Under the pieces are notes generated by a model. That model was not told where the DNA came from, made no database searches, and saw only the letters and a list, made by a program, of their open reading frames with translations. A program made the translations under genes and the position numbers. A DNA stretch of 64,000 nucleotides from positions 348,689,111-348,753,110 of the forward strand of contig CM068367.1 of NCBI GenBank assembly GCA_034769895.1, written 5' to 3'. How positions within the stretch are numbered: position 1 is the stretch's first letter; each line of letters opens with the position of its first letter. Positions 10,905 through 24,255 of this stretch are shown here, piece after piece. Source of the DNA: Magicicada septendecula (lineage: Eukaryota > Arthropoda > Insecta > Hemiptera > Cicadidae).

Positions 10905-13023
10905 CAGAATATGTCCTCACTGTTGAAAACGATGGTAGTGAGTATTCCAGAGTCTTATCCGACTCGTTTCCGTGGGCTTTAACCATTTATAACAAATATT
11001 TTGTCACTGCATACCAATAGATTTTATGGATTTTTTAACAACACAAACCTGTTTACTTTATTTAATAACAACAATCAAACAAGTAAATACAACTATTTCA
11101 AACGTAATGGTACGCCATCTGAGGGATCAATCGTGAGAATAATCATAGCTAATTGACACTTCTGGCGCTATTCCTGTCTCAGGATACATTTTTTTTCAAA
11201 TACTCTCGTAAAAAATCTGTTTTATTCACTTTACTCTTGTGAAAGTGTTTCATTTAACTATTACAAGCCACTATGTCGTTTTTCAGTCCATGTTCTTTAG
11301 ATTTTGCTAATAGTACATCCGGGTGTTTGGTATATATTTATAGTTGTGTTTTTATTAAGCTTTTAGATTAGGCTTTTAAATTTAGCTTTTTTATTAAGCT
11401 ATTTAAATGTAATTAAATTGACTTATCAAAATAGGCAAATAGGAGGAGACGGGTAATTACAGAACAATAACTCTTTTATGAATTTTTTCTAAAGTAATTG
11501 AGAAGACAATGAAATCAAGACTCTTAAACTTCCTTGATAAAACTAAATTTTTGTAGTATAAAGTAATCTCAGTAGAGTGTCGAGTTTTAGAAATTTGCAA
11601 GTTAAAATTTTGAGAACATAGTCGATCCTCATATGGGGCACAAATTATGAGGAATTTTATTCGAAACACAAACTTGATATTTTTCATCATTTGACAACAT
11701 AAATATCTTCCAACACAGTTTGTAAAATTTTGGATCGCCTTCAAAAGTTTGTAAGCTATGCCTGCAAACATTTACATATTATTATTGATTATATCTCTTT
11801 ACTGAACGTATTAAATTTAGGCTAATAGACATCTATGGAGACATACATGAACTTAGAAGCTAAGACTATACTATTTGTTATTTGTGCATAATGGTTGTAA
11901 ATTTAACTAACACACTAACGTAGTGATTCAAAATTTTAGTGCTTATTGCATGACTCCGTGCTTTACAAATTATTAGTAAGCATTAGTATTAGTATTAATA
12001 TAAAAGTATTAGTATAAATGAGGTTTTCGTAATTTTTTGATAACTAAAAAATTATCTAATACTGAAATTTATCTAATAATAAATGTGCTTCCTTCAAAAC
12101 AGTGGGGAAGTTTACAACTCAGGGAAATTATTAGTGTAATATTTTTTTGTAACACATTTATCGATTTGTTTGCATATGTAAAGTCTTTCATAGCCACAGA
12201 GGACCATGCACGCAGAGGTATGGAATAGTAGTATAGTAAATTAAGTGATGGATAGTTTAAGATTTAAAAATTGTTTTTAAATAATAACAATATATTACTT
12301 ATTATTATTATTATGATATGTATGATTATTTTTGTAACGTACGTATACAATTGTTAATTTGACGAAATAAATTTTTAAATTTTATATGGGTGCCATTTTA
12401 TTATCCGCAAAAATTGGGTAATTAATAAATACACAAAACCAGTCACATAAGTTTGGCCTTCTTTGTTTTCTAGATAACTCCCTAAAGTGTCTTTTAATGT
12501 ATACAGTTCGTAATTACGAGATGTCGTATATACTGTTACAGGTCTTACTTTTGATTCTGAATACACCAGTACTTATGTTAGTAAAATAAAGTAGACTCTT
12601 CCATTTATGGAAAAGCATCAAGCAATAATGCTGATATGGTATCGGTGGTGTGGCATTCGCGGAAATGCTTGTGCGCCAGTGTGAGAGCGTGTGTAAACCA
12701 GAAGAAAACGCGCGAAAGATTGTGTGGAACTGTTATCTACGAAATAATTGGCTCTGTAATCATCGTAGTCAATAAAGACGTGATCGTGATAAAAGAAAAA
12801 ATTGCTTCATTGTACTTAAAAAATGTTTCTGGGAGTAGTTTATTTGAAATTTTATTGGAAGGACGAACAGACGTCTATCACCGTTCATGAACCTGTTTGT
12901 CCTCAAAATCCTCATATGTAGGAATTAGCTTACTCTTAAGAAATTATTCGCTTCCTAGCAGACACCTTCTTCCAAAAATACCTTATCCCTCGCAATGGTT
13001 TATACATAGAGGATAATAAAAAT
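10905..13023. other. AT-rich intergenic, nothing recognised
   Basis: Several chance open frames (for example 11457-11771 minus and 12636-12890 plus) lack motifs. Short ATT/TTA-rich runs near 11990 and 12300 are the only simple repeats. Confidence 0.5.
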
Positions 13024-13677
13024 TATATATATATATATATATTGCGACAGTACAAATAAGTGATGTACTGAGCATTGAATATAAAAATTTAAATATACCT
13101 AATAAACTGTAAATAATTAATAATATATTAGAAATAAGCATGTCAGGAATTGCAAGCTTGGCTCAGACAAAAATATGAACAGGTGTTTCGACCTGAATCG
13201 ACGTGCACACACACACAAATGTAACTGAAAGTGTGTACACCAGTATTTTGCTAGCGTGTGTGAACGCAGGTCTATGCAGGCGAGTTTACCACCCCAAGAT
13301 GAATAATTGCATAATTACTGTTTTTCCGTAATTATTCATAAACTATAATTAAAGAGTAAAATCCAAAAACACAATAAAATGTAAGAAAATTTACTAAATA
13401 CTGTGTACGAAAACCATGTGAAAGTGCCACACCGTACGAGTGTAATAGTGAAATAACTGTGTACAAATCGAAAGGGTTAAGTTGCAATGTCCAAAATTAC
13501 AGTGAACATGTGTTGTAAAAATAGTTATAAGATAAGTATAAGAGTATACTTACAGGACTCTGCAATTCGCAGAAATATAAGAAATAGCGAAATTGACAAA
13601 GAGTGGGGGAACTGAATCCAGAGACAGTTTCTGACATGTCGATTTCGTACCACTGCAGGTGTCGACCAAGACATGGG

Positions 13678-13685
13678 TATAAATA
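13678..13685 (+). promoter_or_regulatory. TATA box, copy A
   Basis: TATAAATA preceded by GG and followed about 30 bp downstream by GGTTCTCTTTCTT, a block also present in copies C and E. It lies ~635 bp from the 5' terminus, the same distance as in the other copies, which argues for a real Pol II promoter. Confidence 0.6.
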
Positions 13686-13918
13686 GGACACACAAGCTAC
13701 AGTGGTTCTCTTTCTTAAATCATCCACGGTGCAGTGGGAGCTTCTGCCCGTCCACACAGAATATTTAAATTTTTGTAAATAATTTCATCCTTCCAGTTAC
13801 ATACAGTTATGTAACTCGATTGTCAAACCAACTGTTTTTAAATAATAACAAAATTACATAAGAAGATCCACATAAGAAGATCCACTGACGTCAGAAACAG
13901 CACGAGGAGAAGTTCCAG

Positions 13919-14083
13919 AGAGCGAGTCAACGCTGGACAGAAGACAGAGTCGACGCTGGACAAGAGGCGAGTCGACGCTGGACAAGAGGGGAGTCGACGC
14001 TGGACAAGAGGCGAGTCGACGCTGGACAAGAGGCGAGTCGACGCTGGACAAGAGGAGCGAGTCAACGCTGGACAAGAGGACGC
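13919..14083 (+). repeat. ~21-bp minisatellite in copy A
   Basis: Seven or so units around GAGTCGACGCTGGACAAGAG, with 20-22 bp periods and variants GTCAACGCTGG. The related GCTGGACAA motif occurs in the equivalent block of copy D, so the array expanded from a family-wide sequence. Open frames across it on either strand are a by-product of the near-codon-multiple period. Confidence 0.85.
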
Positions 14084-14926
14084 TGGAGTGCGAGACGAGG
14101 ACGACTACAGATGGATCAAATGATCGAGTATGATTGACGACAATAAGGTGATAAACAACTTATTTATCTCTTAATCGAACAATGAACTCAAAGACAATTA
14201 AAGACATTCTTATTTTATTTAAAAGTAAGAGCCAATGTTTATTTTAAAGTAGAATTAAAATCATAGATGTTTTAGAAATACGATTAACGTAACAAGAGCT
14301 CAAATTAGTATTGAAATAAAACGAATACAAAGAATTTAAATGAAAACAATTAGTATTTGATATAAATCAGTACTGAGAAACAAAAGATAAATTTAATAAC
14401 TATTAATATTTTGAGTACATTACAATATATAAAAAGATATTTAAATATTGATATTTTGAAACACATTAATTGACTGAGTAGTCTGAAAATGAGATTTTTC
14501 TTTAATACAATAATTAGTAGAATAGAATGTTTAGTCAGTAAGGATGTATATAGCATAAGCCTTACGGCATAATAACAAATAATAACGAATGTTTTAAGTC
14601 GAAGTAAGTGCTAAGTGCACAATTTTATTAATATCAAATAAATTTGAAATACCGTTAAAAGTTACATAGAGTTCTTATTGCAGATACACCTGAAACCCAA
14701 TTTAAATGCTATTTTGTTACATAATTTGTCAATCTTGAACGTGAGACCAGTCACGCCTATTTTATGTATATCGTATTGTTGCATATTAATTATCGCTTCC
14801 AACGTGGAGCATCACAAATGTAAATTATATTATATTTACAACGTTATATCGTTGCATAATATGGCGTCCCAGATCGTGGGGCTCCGCAAACACAAATAAA
14901 TTTATATTTGCAGCGTTGTATCGTTG

Positions 14927-14968
<42 letters not shown>

Positions 14969-14971
<3 letters not shown>

Positions 14972-15638
14972 GATGTTTTCAATTTAATTTACATAGTGTT
15001 TTTCTTCATACTGTTACATATGCTTAGACACTTATATGTTACAATTTAGTGGTGATAATCCATAGTTTTTTTATTAACAATATTCTTGTTTTTTTGAGGA
15101 ACTATTTTCCCTTAACATTATTTTCTCATACTAATTACATAAACTTATTTAATATACCCTTCTGTCATCATCTGAAAGTGTTTTTTATTACATTTAGTTT
15201 TCTTTTATATTTTCAGTTTACTAGATGTGTTTAATTAGTTTATTTCTGACTTTTATATTGGTAAATGTATTACTACTCTAGGCCCTATTTTATTTTCCAC
15301 TATCTCTTTATAATTTATTCTAATTAACAGTGATTAATTTCTTCCCTAACCCTGGATCTTTCAAACAATAAACATAATAACATTCTACTTACTTTGACAT
15401 ATTGCCTTTGTGGCCTAAACAAATAAAACAGTAATAACTTACTACTAACTAATTATTATATATTACAAAATCCCTGCATCCTTATCACAACTTGTGAATG
15501 ATGTCTCTTTGACACCACTAATCATATTATGGCTTACTTGGTGTACACTGTATTTTTATATCACCACTTATTACACTGTTTTTGCACTACACAAGTTTTT
15601 ATTATACACAAGTTTGTATTAATAATCTACTACAAAGG
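14969..15638. other. Spacer between copies A and B, no gene recognised
   Basis: AT-rich, TTT-rich on the plus strand. An open frame at 15049-15234 is hydrophobic low-complexity and has no motif. Confidence 0.5.
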
Positions 15639-16274
15639 TATATATATATATAGCGACAATACAATCATATGCTGTACTATGCATGTAATAGATTATATAA
15701 ATATTTAAATTAAATTAATAAATATGTAATAAATAAGCAGGTCTGAGATTGAAAGCTGAGTTGATGTTAAAAATATTGCATGTAGATATGCAGGAACCGA
15801 CTTGCACGATCACGTGATTATCGCTGAGAGTGTGTACAGTAGTAAATAGTGTGTGTGCGTAAGGCTGGTTCAAGCATGAAAGTTTGCATTCTCACCCTAA
15901 ATAGGTGTTAAATTATAGTTTTTATGTAATTATAAGAAACCATAAATGGTAGAAAAAATTCAAAGACTTCTAAATATGTATAAAATTAACACACATGTGC
16001 AGTGAGAAAACGGCGTGAAATGGACGTACAGTGCGAATTCAGTGCGATTTTAAGAGCGTAGTAATTACACGAGTTATGCGATAACGATGGTAATTACATT
16101 GAACATGTATAATTAAATTATCCATCGTTAGAGCACCTTGTAATACACATTAGACATTGCAATTGGCAGAAATGTGCAAAAATATGAAATTGGACAATAG
16201 TGGGGGAAGTGACGCCTCCAAGCAATTTCTGACAAGCTGAATTCTGTCCGAACAAGTGCAGTACGATGCTTGAA

Positions 16275-16282
16275 TATAAATA
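16275..16282 (+). promoter_or_regulatory. TATA box, copy B
   Basis: TATAAATA ~623 bp from the 5' terminus, with the family's upstream GTGGGGGAAGTG block about 75 bp before it. Confidence 0.55.
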
Positions 16283-16299
16283 AGGGCACGGAAGAAGCC

Positions 16300-16425
16300 A
16301 AATTACTCTCAATCAGTCTTCAGTAGCGGCGGGACGCTATGTCCAGTATCGACGCGAATTTTAAATTACTCTCAATTAGTCTTCAGAAGCGGCGGGACGC
16401 TATGTTCAGTATCGACGCGATTTTT
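16300..16425 (+). repeat. 63-bp tandem duplication
   Basis: AAATTACTCTCAAT begins at 16300 and again at 16363. Both units continue through GCGGCGGGACGCTATGT and AGTATCGACGCGA with a few substitutions. It sits just downstream of the copy B TATA box, so it would duplicate the 5' part of the transcript. Confidence 0.85.
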
Positions 16426-17992
16426 AAATTTTGTTAATTGAACTGTAAAGTCGGATGGACGATATGTTCATTTAAGTATCAAACAGTAACTCATGGTTTG
16501 GTTACGAATACGATTATAGAACATACTCTACGATGTCTAGATACACAAACGTCCGTCACTCAAGACAAGCAACGAGGTTACATCAGGCAGAGGAACGCTA
16601 TGCAGAACAATAGAGGCGTCTGCTAGAACAACAGCAGCGAGTGCATAGCAACATATCACTCTACACTACAGCAACCAGATGGGACCATGAGGGACGAGTA
16701 ACTGGAGGACGACGAGTGGAACCGGAGGAACGTGCAGGGAACTCCATCAGAAGAGGACCTACGGATCAACGGAGGACATGGGTACGATCTACAGAATCGA
16801 GGTGACAAATAATCAATTTACAATTTGTAAATGAGAGAATAAAGACATTGAAAAGACACTTTAAAATTTAAAAATAAATAAGAGTTATGTAAAATGTAGA
16901 TATAGAGATAAGAGAATCTAATTTAAATTCAATAAATATTTGCTTTGATGATTAACAATTAATTTAGTAAATTTAAATTTTATTTAAAGTTTGTAAATCA
17001 ATAAATAATTAAGATGTATGCAATGCATAAAGTAACGTAGTGAAAGTTATATAAAGATAATAAAACTGCAGTAAAGCACACAATCAGACTGAGCAGTCGA
17101 AATTTTAAGATTAACAAATAAAGACTTAGAATATAATTTTTTTACTGTAGGATATAAGATTTAGTTATGATAAATGTACTGCAACGATTGAACGTTAAGC
17201 AAACAATAATGAAGGTTTATAGCGAAGAAATGAGATTTTAAAAAAAATTTTGTGTTGGTTTTGAATAAATTGATAAAAACTTATTACAATTCAATCAATG
17301 ACTACTCTTATTACTATTACACCAAACCCCAGTAATTGGTACACTTTACCAGTAATGTTGTATGAATTTTGTGGCTTCACAAAATTAAATTAAATTTAAA
17401 TATGTAATTTGTACTGTTATAACATTACAATCTTGTGAGCTCAACGTTCTTGGGAGCCAAATATTTTATAACGTTATTTGTTTCTGTTGTATATATCGTT
17501 GATGCCCCCTGTTGAGTAGCACAAATATTTATAACGTTACAAATTTTCAATGGGTGTAATTCTAATAATAACAACGTAAAATTGTTTAAATAATTAAAAC
17601 CTTTATTAATTAAAATTTTAAAATAAATTTCGAATTAAAAGTTTCATTATTATCGCATGTGTATGGGTAATCGTAGTACCCATACTTATTGATTACATAC
17701 ACGTAATATCGCATATTCCATACAAACATAAAATACTCTTATAATTACAAATACATTGGATTATTAGTAATATGGCTCTCGACTTGCTCAGTATTATTAT
17801 GAGTAATTTATTATACTCTGAAATCTTTCCTTTTTACAAAATAAATCTTATTGTTATTGCATGTGGATTACTTTAATAAATTTCTCTTCTTTCTAAATAT
17901 TTTCAATAAATTATTATTCGTATTGATTAAATTAGCAGCCATCCTTACTTTTCTTTTATAGAATTGCTAAACTGCTATAATTGTTTTTATTA

Positions 17993-18036
17993 TTTAGACA
18001 AAGCTTTTCGTCATTACTGACATCTTCAGGTCTTAA
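17993..18036 (-). ncRNA. Hammerhead-like motif, left arm
   Basis: Mirror image of the right-arm motif, reading leftward. CUGAAGA (18029-18023), an extra U, stem II GUCA-GUAA-UGAC, GAAA, short AGCUU helix III, U at the cleavage position, then GUCUAAA pairing with UUUAAGAC. Confidence 0.5.
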
Positions 18037-18203
18037 ACAACGACTTTCAGAAGACTAACAATGTTCTTGTATTTGGATGATATCATTAAATCACTTTTAT
18101 ATTTTGGCAAAAATACCATGAAATACTTCGTGACTGCTGGCCACTGTTCTAGGAGTCTTAAACCTGCTGACTCCAAAGATAACCAAAAATAAAGATTGGT
18201 TGT

Positions 18204-18247
18204 TTAAGACCTGAAGATGTCAGTAATGACGAAAAGCTTTGTCTAAA
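18204..18247 (+). ncRNA. Hammerhead-like motif, right arm
   Basis: CUGAAGA at 18211-18217, extra U, stem II GUCA/UGAC with GUAA loop (18219-18230), GAAA (18231-18234), helix III in AGCUU, and triplet UUU. Stem I pairs UUAAGAC (18204-18210) with GUCUAAA (18241-18247), with one A-A mismatch. The UUU triplet is permitted but weak in hammerheads. Confidence 0.5.
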
Positions 18248-18866
18248 TAATAAAAACAATTATAGCAGTTTAGCAATTCTATAAAAGAAAAATAAATTAT
18301 TAATTAAAAAATTATGCTTTCATAATTACTATACAATTTAAATTTACATATTTTCCAATAAATTATTGATTCAGAAATTATGCTATAATTACTATACAAG
18401 ATATTTATATTTACAAGTTATAAATTACACTTTTATAAATTATTGTCTTTCTTTTGACAATGTTTATCTGTCTTTAATTAAATCTTTTCTCATGAGGAAT
18501 ACATGACTTTCTTTCACCTTAATTGTAGTGGTTCCTCAGCGTACCCTCTTCTGGTCCTGAGTCACACACGTTGGTACGTTGGTAAATCCAGCGTAGTCGT
18601 GAAGTTCTTGATCCTCTCCTGGTCCTCTTGGAAATCCGATGACTCGTCCTCTACGTCTGGGGAATTTATACCATGTAGTGTGCTGCTCCCTCGTCCTCCG
18701 TAATGGTCTCTGGCTGCAACGGTGGTGTCCTGAGAGTGATGATGTTGTCAAGCATCGCCTCCGGCTGCCGTTGTAGTCGAATAAAAAAGAGTTGAAGTCA
18801 TTGGGCAGAGCCTCCGGCTAACTCTGTAGTTGAACGAGAAAGAGAACAAGGCTACTGTGCCTCGCG

Positions 18867-18874
18867 TATTTATA
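18867..18874 (-). promoter_or_regulatory. TATA box, copy C
   Basis: TATAAATA on the minus strand, preceded by TTTTGCGCCCTAG, a block identical in copy E, and followed by GTTCTCTTTCTCGT. Confidence 0.6.
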
Positions 18875-19503
18875 GTCTAGGGCGCAAAATTCATTTTTCG
18901 ACAATTCTCTGCAAGAATCGGTTTGTCGTGGCGTCCTTTTACAAACACGATTATTCGTACACTTTTTTCACTTGTCTTCGCAACATGAGAAGTCTTTTGC
19001 AAATTACCAGGTATTCATTTGGTCGGTAATTTTTATGTCTATAAATGTGTTTAAACCGTTTCTCGTTATCTTAATTATTATGGGTTTTACTTATGTTTAT
19101 TTTCACTGTATTCGCACGTGTTATTATTTTCGCACCATTTTTATATACACGTGCGTCTTTATTTTATACACACTATGGCGTATTTGGTTTTGTGATATTT
19201 ATTATACACTTATCACCATTTAAATAAATCATATAATTAATAGTGTTTATTTAGGGGTGACGCTTGACAGGAATCAACTGGTCTCACACACACACACACA
19301 CGTCAGATACACGTGTACACACAGACACAGCGAGTGACGTGACCCACCTGTCCAAGCATGCAAATTTGTTGTTCACTTTACAGTTTAGATTGAAAGCTGA
19401 ATTATTATTACTAACAATATGAATTATATATTTAAATTATATTAATTATCTTAATTAATTGTGCAATGCACAGTACCCTATACATTTGTACTGTTGCATT
19501 ATA

Positions 19504-21270
19504 CTATATATATATTTTTTTTAATTATAAAATATACAAAAAATAGTTTAAAATATTTAGTAATTGTTAAAAATATTTCAAATCTGGTAATATTTGGATT
19601 GTATACTGTAGATTTCAAGTAAAACACACTCGTAAGCTGAAATCACGATGCTGAATTGTACGTGTGACAAGGTTACGTTACCTTACACAGTGCTATGAGC
19701 TAAAATGTGTACTCTCCAGCTATTACTATTTTCGAAAAACTAGTTCTTTATAATAATATTATAATCATTAATAAATTCAGTTTATAGCACTTTTTTATAA
19801 ATTGTTATCAAAATTAACATACTTACATATTTTTATCTTAGAACCGTAAATACATATTTTTATATAGCCTCATTTATAAATTTTTGTTGAAATGATATAA
19901 TTGACTGTTCAGGTGTTTCAGAAACACTAATCAACCACAATAATTGCGTAAAGATAATGCATTCAACTAGTATTCCGTACAAGCGCATGAAAGAGAATTT
20001 ATTTTTAGCAACAAAACTGAGATAAAACAGTATCTGACACGCTAAGAAATCAAACCCAACATATGTCGTTAGAACACTGTCACAAAACGAATGGATATGT
20101 AAAATAAAGAATACTCAGCAGTGTGTCCAACACTGTTTCAAGGGACATTAAGATTCAATGTGTACATCTGATAAAAAAAAGTTTTCCTACCGACTTCCTT
20201 ATGAGGGGCATAATTACTCCAATAAGGAAACAAAACAGAGATATCTTTATAGTACACTTTTCGTCGTCCTTTTATGCAAACGTAAATGTAAGCTCTCTTT
20301 AAAATTCCTTAATAACACTCTGAGATAACAGCCCATGGTGCGATTGTATCAGCGGCAGATGTAATTTACCCCCACGTATAGTTCAGTTTGTTTATCTGAC
20401 ACGTGCCAGGACACATGCAACATGACCACGTTAAACGGTAGCTGGGGATGGGGTTGCGTGACACGATTGTATGTAATTTAATTTTCACTGTTTCGCATCT
20501 TACATTAGTTGCGTTACAAAATATCTCTCTCAGTATGTATTACAAAATGTCGCTTACCCTTTCTATACAGTTACGTGAAATCCAGCGAATCCTTTTTCCT
20601 GACGTGAGTTATACTCACTTGAAAATTTTATATAAAATAAACATTAAATTTATACATTGTTTTTCCACTTAAAAATTGTGTTGTAAATAAACCTACGAGT
20701 GCATAACAATTAAGTATATTCCACTACGTAGATTATAATTGAATTTATTTCATGTTACAACAGCTAAGCTGGTTGTGTTACTGTCAGTCTTAGTTATGGC
20801 CTCTTTAAAATCGTAAAAATCCTGAGAGGGTAAAACCTACATACAATTACATCATATAGTCTGTAAAATATAAAAAAATTAGAATGCTGAACGTGAGTTT
20901 ACTTTATACGTGTTTCCTAAATGTAAGAATATTTCATTTTACAATACTATGTATCACATAACATAATAAATATTATTTCTTGCAATAGGGGTAACATTGT
21001 AAGCATCTGCCAATATTATATATTGTACTACGAATATGACATTTGTAGTATAAGTTGTCATAATTAATACATATTATAGCACGGGTAAATACATACCCAG
21101 TACGTCTGCATTCAATCTGCCTATCAACATAATTTAGTCTACTTTCCCCATAAACTCACACGGGCACACGTTCTTCATTCATAAAGACTAATTATTAAAT
21201 TTTGTTCTGATTTTATAATTAATTAAACAAATACCCTTATGTTCATATATTAGTTTATGATTTAACGCGT
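19504..21270. other. AT-rich intergenic, nothing recognised
   Basis: Begins with the (TA)n outside copy C. No coding signature, transposon end or tandem repeat is visible. Confidence 0.5.
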
Positions 21271-21730
21271 TCCTACACACCGCCAGAGAATGTAATGGGT
21301 GAATTCGCGTTGTTACTGACTGATTCCCGCCAGCCGTAGGCGACTTGACAGTAGCTATACACACACGCGGGGGAGGATTTACAAGCCACTACCAGGAGGG
21401 TTTAGGTGTGAATTCAACCGAATAATGTACGCAGCTGTTTCAGGAGATGCCTTTATGTGTCCAGAGAAACCTGAAGATGTCGCGTTGTTACGGCCTGAGA
21501 CTCGCCTGCAGTCGTCAAGTTGCCAGTAGCCATAGAGTCCCATGAGTGATATGACGCGCTACTACACACGGCCAGAAAATATTAACTTGGAATTAAACCG
21601 AATAATTTACGCAGTTGTTAGCAGGAAATATGTTTATTTGTCCAGACAAACCTGACGATGTCGCGTAGTTACGGACTGAGGCCTACCTGCAGTCGTCAAT
21701 TTGCCAGTAGCCATAGAGGCCATAATTTTT
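21271..21730 (+). repeat. Tandem repeat, ~180 bp period, 2+ copies
   Basis: Two long copies (about 21370-21545 and 21550-21730) share CCGAATAAT.TACGCAG, the AAACCTGA.GATGTCGCGT block and CCAGTAGCCATAGAG. A shortened first copy at about 21271-21365 has CACACCGCCAGAGAATG and TTGACAGTAGCTATA but lacks the middle. GC content is higher than in the flanks. Non-coding. Confidence 0.75.
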
Positions 21731-23064
<1,334 letters not shown>

Positions 23065-23289
23065 TTCCCTGCCTTTTTATTGCAGTAATCATAATAATAA
23101 AATGGAAATGTAAACATTACATAATTGAGATATGCTTGCCTGCCACGAACGATATATTTTCACTCATACATGATTTACACTAAAATGAAAAAATTATAAT
23201 TTTATTGCCTGGTAACAAAATTATTTTATTTTTAACAATTACCATTGTTTGAAAAAGTTTTAAATGAATTTTCAAGTACTTTACTGTTG

Positions 23290-24255
23290 TTAAAACGTAA
23301 AAGGTTGCTGGTAAACTACCCCTTTCCCCTAAACGATCTTCACCAAAATCAAAAGTCCTTGAGATCTCTACAATTCAGGGACGTATGAAAAACAATATTT
23401 GATTCTGTTTGAATTTGCGGCTGTTATCGTTTGCCATAGAAAATTACCCTTGATAAGAAAACGTTGCAGGTAAACTACCCCTTCCCCTCAACCGATCTTC
23501 ACCAAAACAACAGGTCTTGAGTACTCTACAAATCAGGGCTGTATGCAAAAAATTATTTGATTCTGTTTGCATTTGCGGCTGTTATCGTTTGCCATAGAAA
23601 ATACCCTTGTTAAAACATAAAACGTTGCAGGTAAACTACCCCTTTCCCTTAACCGATCTTCACCAACAACAATAGGTCTTGTGAACTCTACAATTCAGGG
23701 CTGTATGCAAATAATCTTTTGATTCTGTTTGAATTTGCGGCTGTTATCGTTTGGCATAGAAAATACCCTTGTTAAAACATAAAACGTTGCTGGTAAACTA
23801 CCCATTTCCCTTAACCGATCTTCACCAAAAACAATAGGTCTTGAGAACTCTACAATTCAGGGCTGTATGCAAATAATCTTTTGATTCTGTTTGAATTTGC
23901 GGCTGTTATCGTTTGGCATAGAAAATACCCTTGTTAAAACATAAAACGTTGCTGGTAAACTACCCCTTTCCCTTAACCGATCTTCACCAAAAACAATAGG
24001 TCTTGAGAACTCTACAATTCAGGGCTGTATGCGAAACATTATTTGATTCTGTTTGAATTTGCGGCTGTTATCGTTTGCCAAATAAAAAAATTACCCTTGA
24101 TAAAAAAAAAGTTGCAGGTAAACTACCCCTTTCCCTCAACCGATCTTCACCAAAAACGATACGTCGTCAGTACTCTACAAATCAGGACTGTATGCAAAAA
24201 ATTATTTGATTCTGTTTGAATTTGCGGCTGTTATCGTTTGCCATAGAAAAAATCT
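23290..24255 (+). repeat. Tandem array of ~160-bp units, six copies
   Basis: GTAAACTACCC occurs at 23311, 23470, 23631, 23793, 23955 and 24118, so periods are 159-163 bp. Each unit continues with CGATCTTCACCAAAA, a TCTACAA.TCAGG block and TTTGAATTTGCGGCTGTTAT. Units are 85-95% alike by eye; the outer copies are the most diverged. The array ends in a GACAGACAGACACACAGACAC run followed by TTTTCGAAAAACGA. Non-coding satellite-like array. Confidence 0.92.

Larger units (their letters stand above)
13042..14930 (+). mobile_element. (TA)n-flanked repeat family, copy A
   Basis: Bounded by (AT)n at 13024-13041 and 14929-14968. The 5' terminus is TGCGACAGTACA and the 3' terminus ..TTGTATCGTTGTA, whose complement TACAACGATACAA matches the family 5' end (TGCAACGATACA in copy D), so short terminal inverted repeats are likely. 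Internal order: GT-rich patch; promoter block GAGTGGGGGAAC; TATAAATA at 13678-13685; purine-rich block with a ~21-bp tandem repeat at 13919-14083; donor-like AAG|GTGA at 14145-14151; AT-rich interval; acceptor-like TTATTGCAG ending 14683, followed by the conserved TACACC; 3' subterminal repeats with GGCGTCCCAGATCGTGGGGC. No conserved protein. Family not recognised. Confidence 0.7.
15652..17420 (+). mobile_element. (TA)n-flanked repeat family, copy B
   Basis: Starts after (TA)n at 15639-15652 with GCGACAATACA. It carries the shared GCAGAAA..AATAGTGGGGGAA block, TATAAATA at 16275-16282, a purine-rich block to about 16801 and donor-like GAG|GTGACA at 16799-16805. The conserved ATTACACC block is at about 17309, but the acceptor-like AG before it is missing. 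It ends ..TTTGTACTGTTATAA at about 17420, where it meets copy C tail-to-tail with no (AT)n between. A 63-bp tandem duplication lies at 16300-16425. No convincing ORF: a 62-codon frame at 16438-16626 has no homology I recognise. Confidence 0.65.
17905..18302. mobile_element. Hammerhead-bearing fold-back element (Penelope-like, non-autonomous)
   Basis: Two essentially identical 91-bp inverted arms (17951-18041 and 18199-18289) enclose a 157-bp spacer. AATAAATTATTA occurs at 17905-17916 and 18291-18302, a 12-bp target duplication. Between the left duplication and the left arm is a 34-bp one-sided tail. Each arm contains a hammerhead-like core reading outward. Penelope-like elements are known for inverted terminal copies, one-sided tails and hammerheads, so a non-autonomous Penelope derivative is the best reading. 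No coding capacity. Nested in copy C. Confidence 0.65.
17421..19503 (-). mobile_element. (TA)n-flanked repeat family, copy C (reverse)
   Basis: In element orientation it starts at 19503 after (TA)n with ATGCAACAGTACA. TATA box is at 18874-18867 and the GC-rich block runs 18870-18520, including GCCGGAGGC repeats shared with copy E. Donor-like AAG|GTGAAA is at 18520-18512. After the AT-rich interval, acceptor-like TTATTATTAG ends at 17562, directly before the conserved AATTACACC. A hammerhead fold-back element with 12-bp target duplication (17905-18302) is nested in the interval; without it the copy is ~1.7 kb, like copy E. The 71-codon frame at 18536-18751 is not conserved in other copies. Confidence 0.7.

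Noticed and set aside
13838..14075. Ser/Leu-rich minus-strand ORFs
   Set aside because: Produced by the 21-bp minisatellite; the frame is not conserved in the other family copies.
18536..18751. 71-codon minus-strand frame in copy C as a family protein
   Set aside because: The corresponding GC-rich blocks of copies A, B, D and E do not keep this frame or its residues.
21460..21690. Hammerhead motif at CCTGAAGATGTCGCG and CCTGACGATGTCGCG
   Set aside because: The CUGANGA box is present but no GAAA or cleavage triplet follows at the right distance; these belong to the ~180-bp tandem repeat.
23290..24255. CRISPR-like spacing of repeats
   Set aside because: Whole ~160-bp units are repeated, with no short repeat/unique spacer alternation, and the DNA is eukaryotic.
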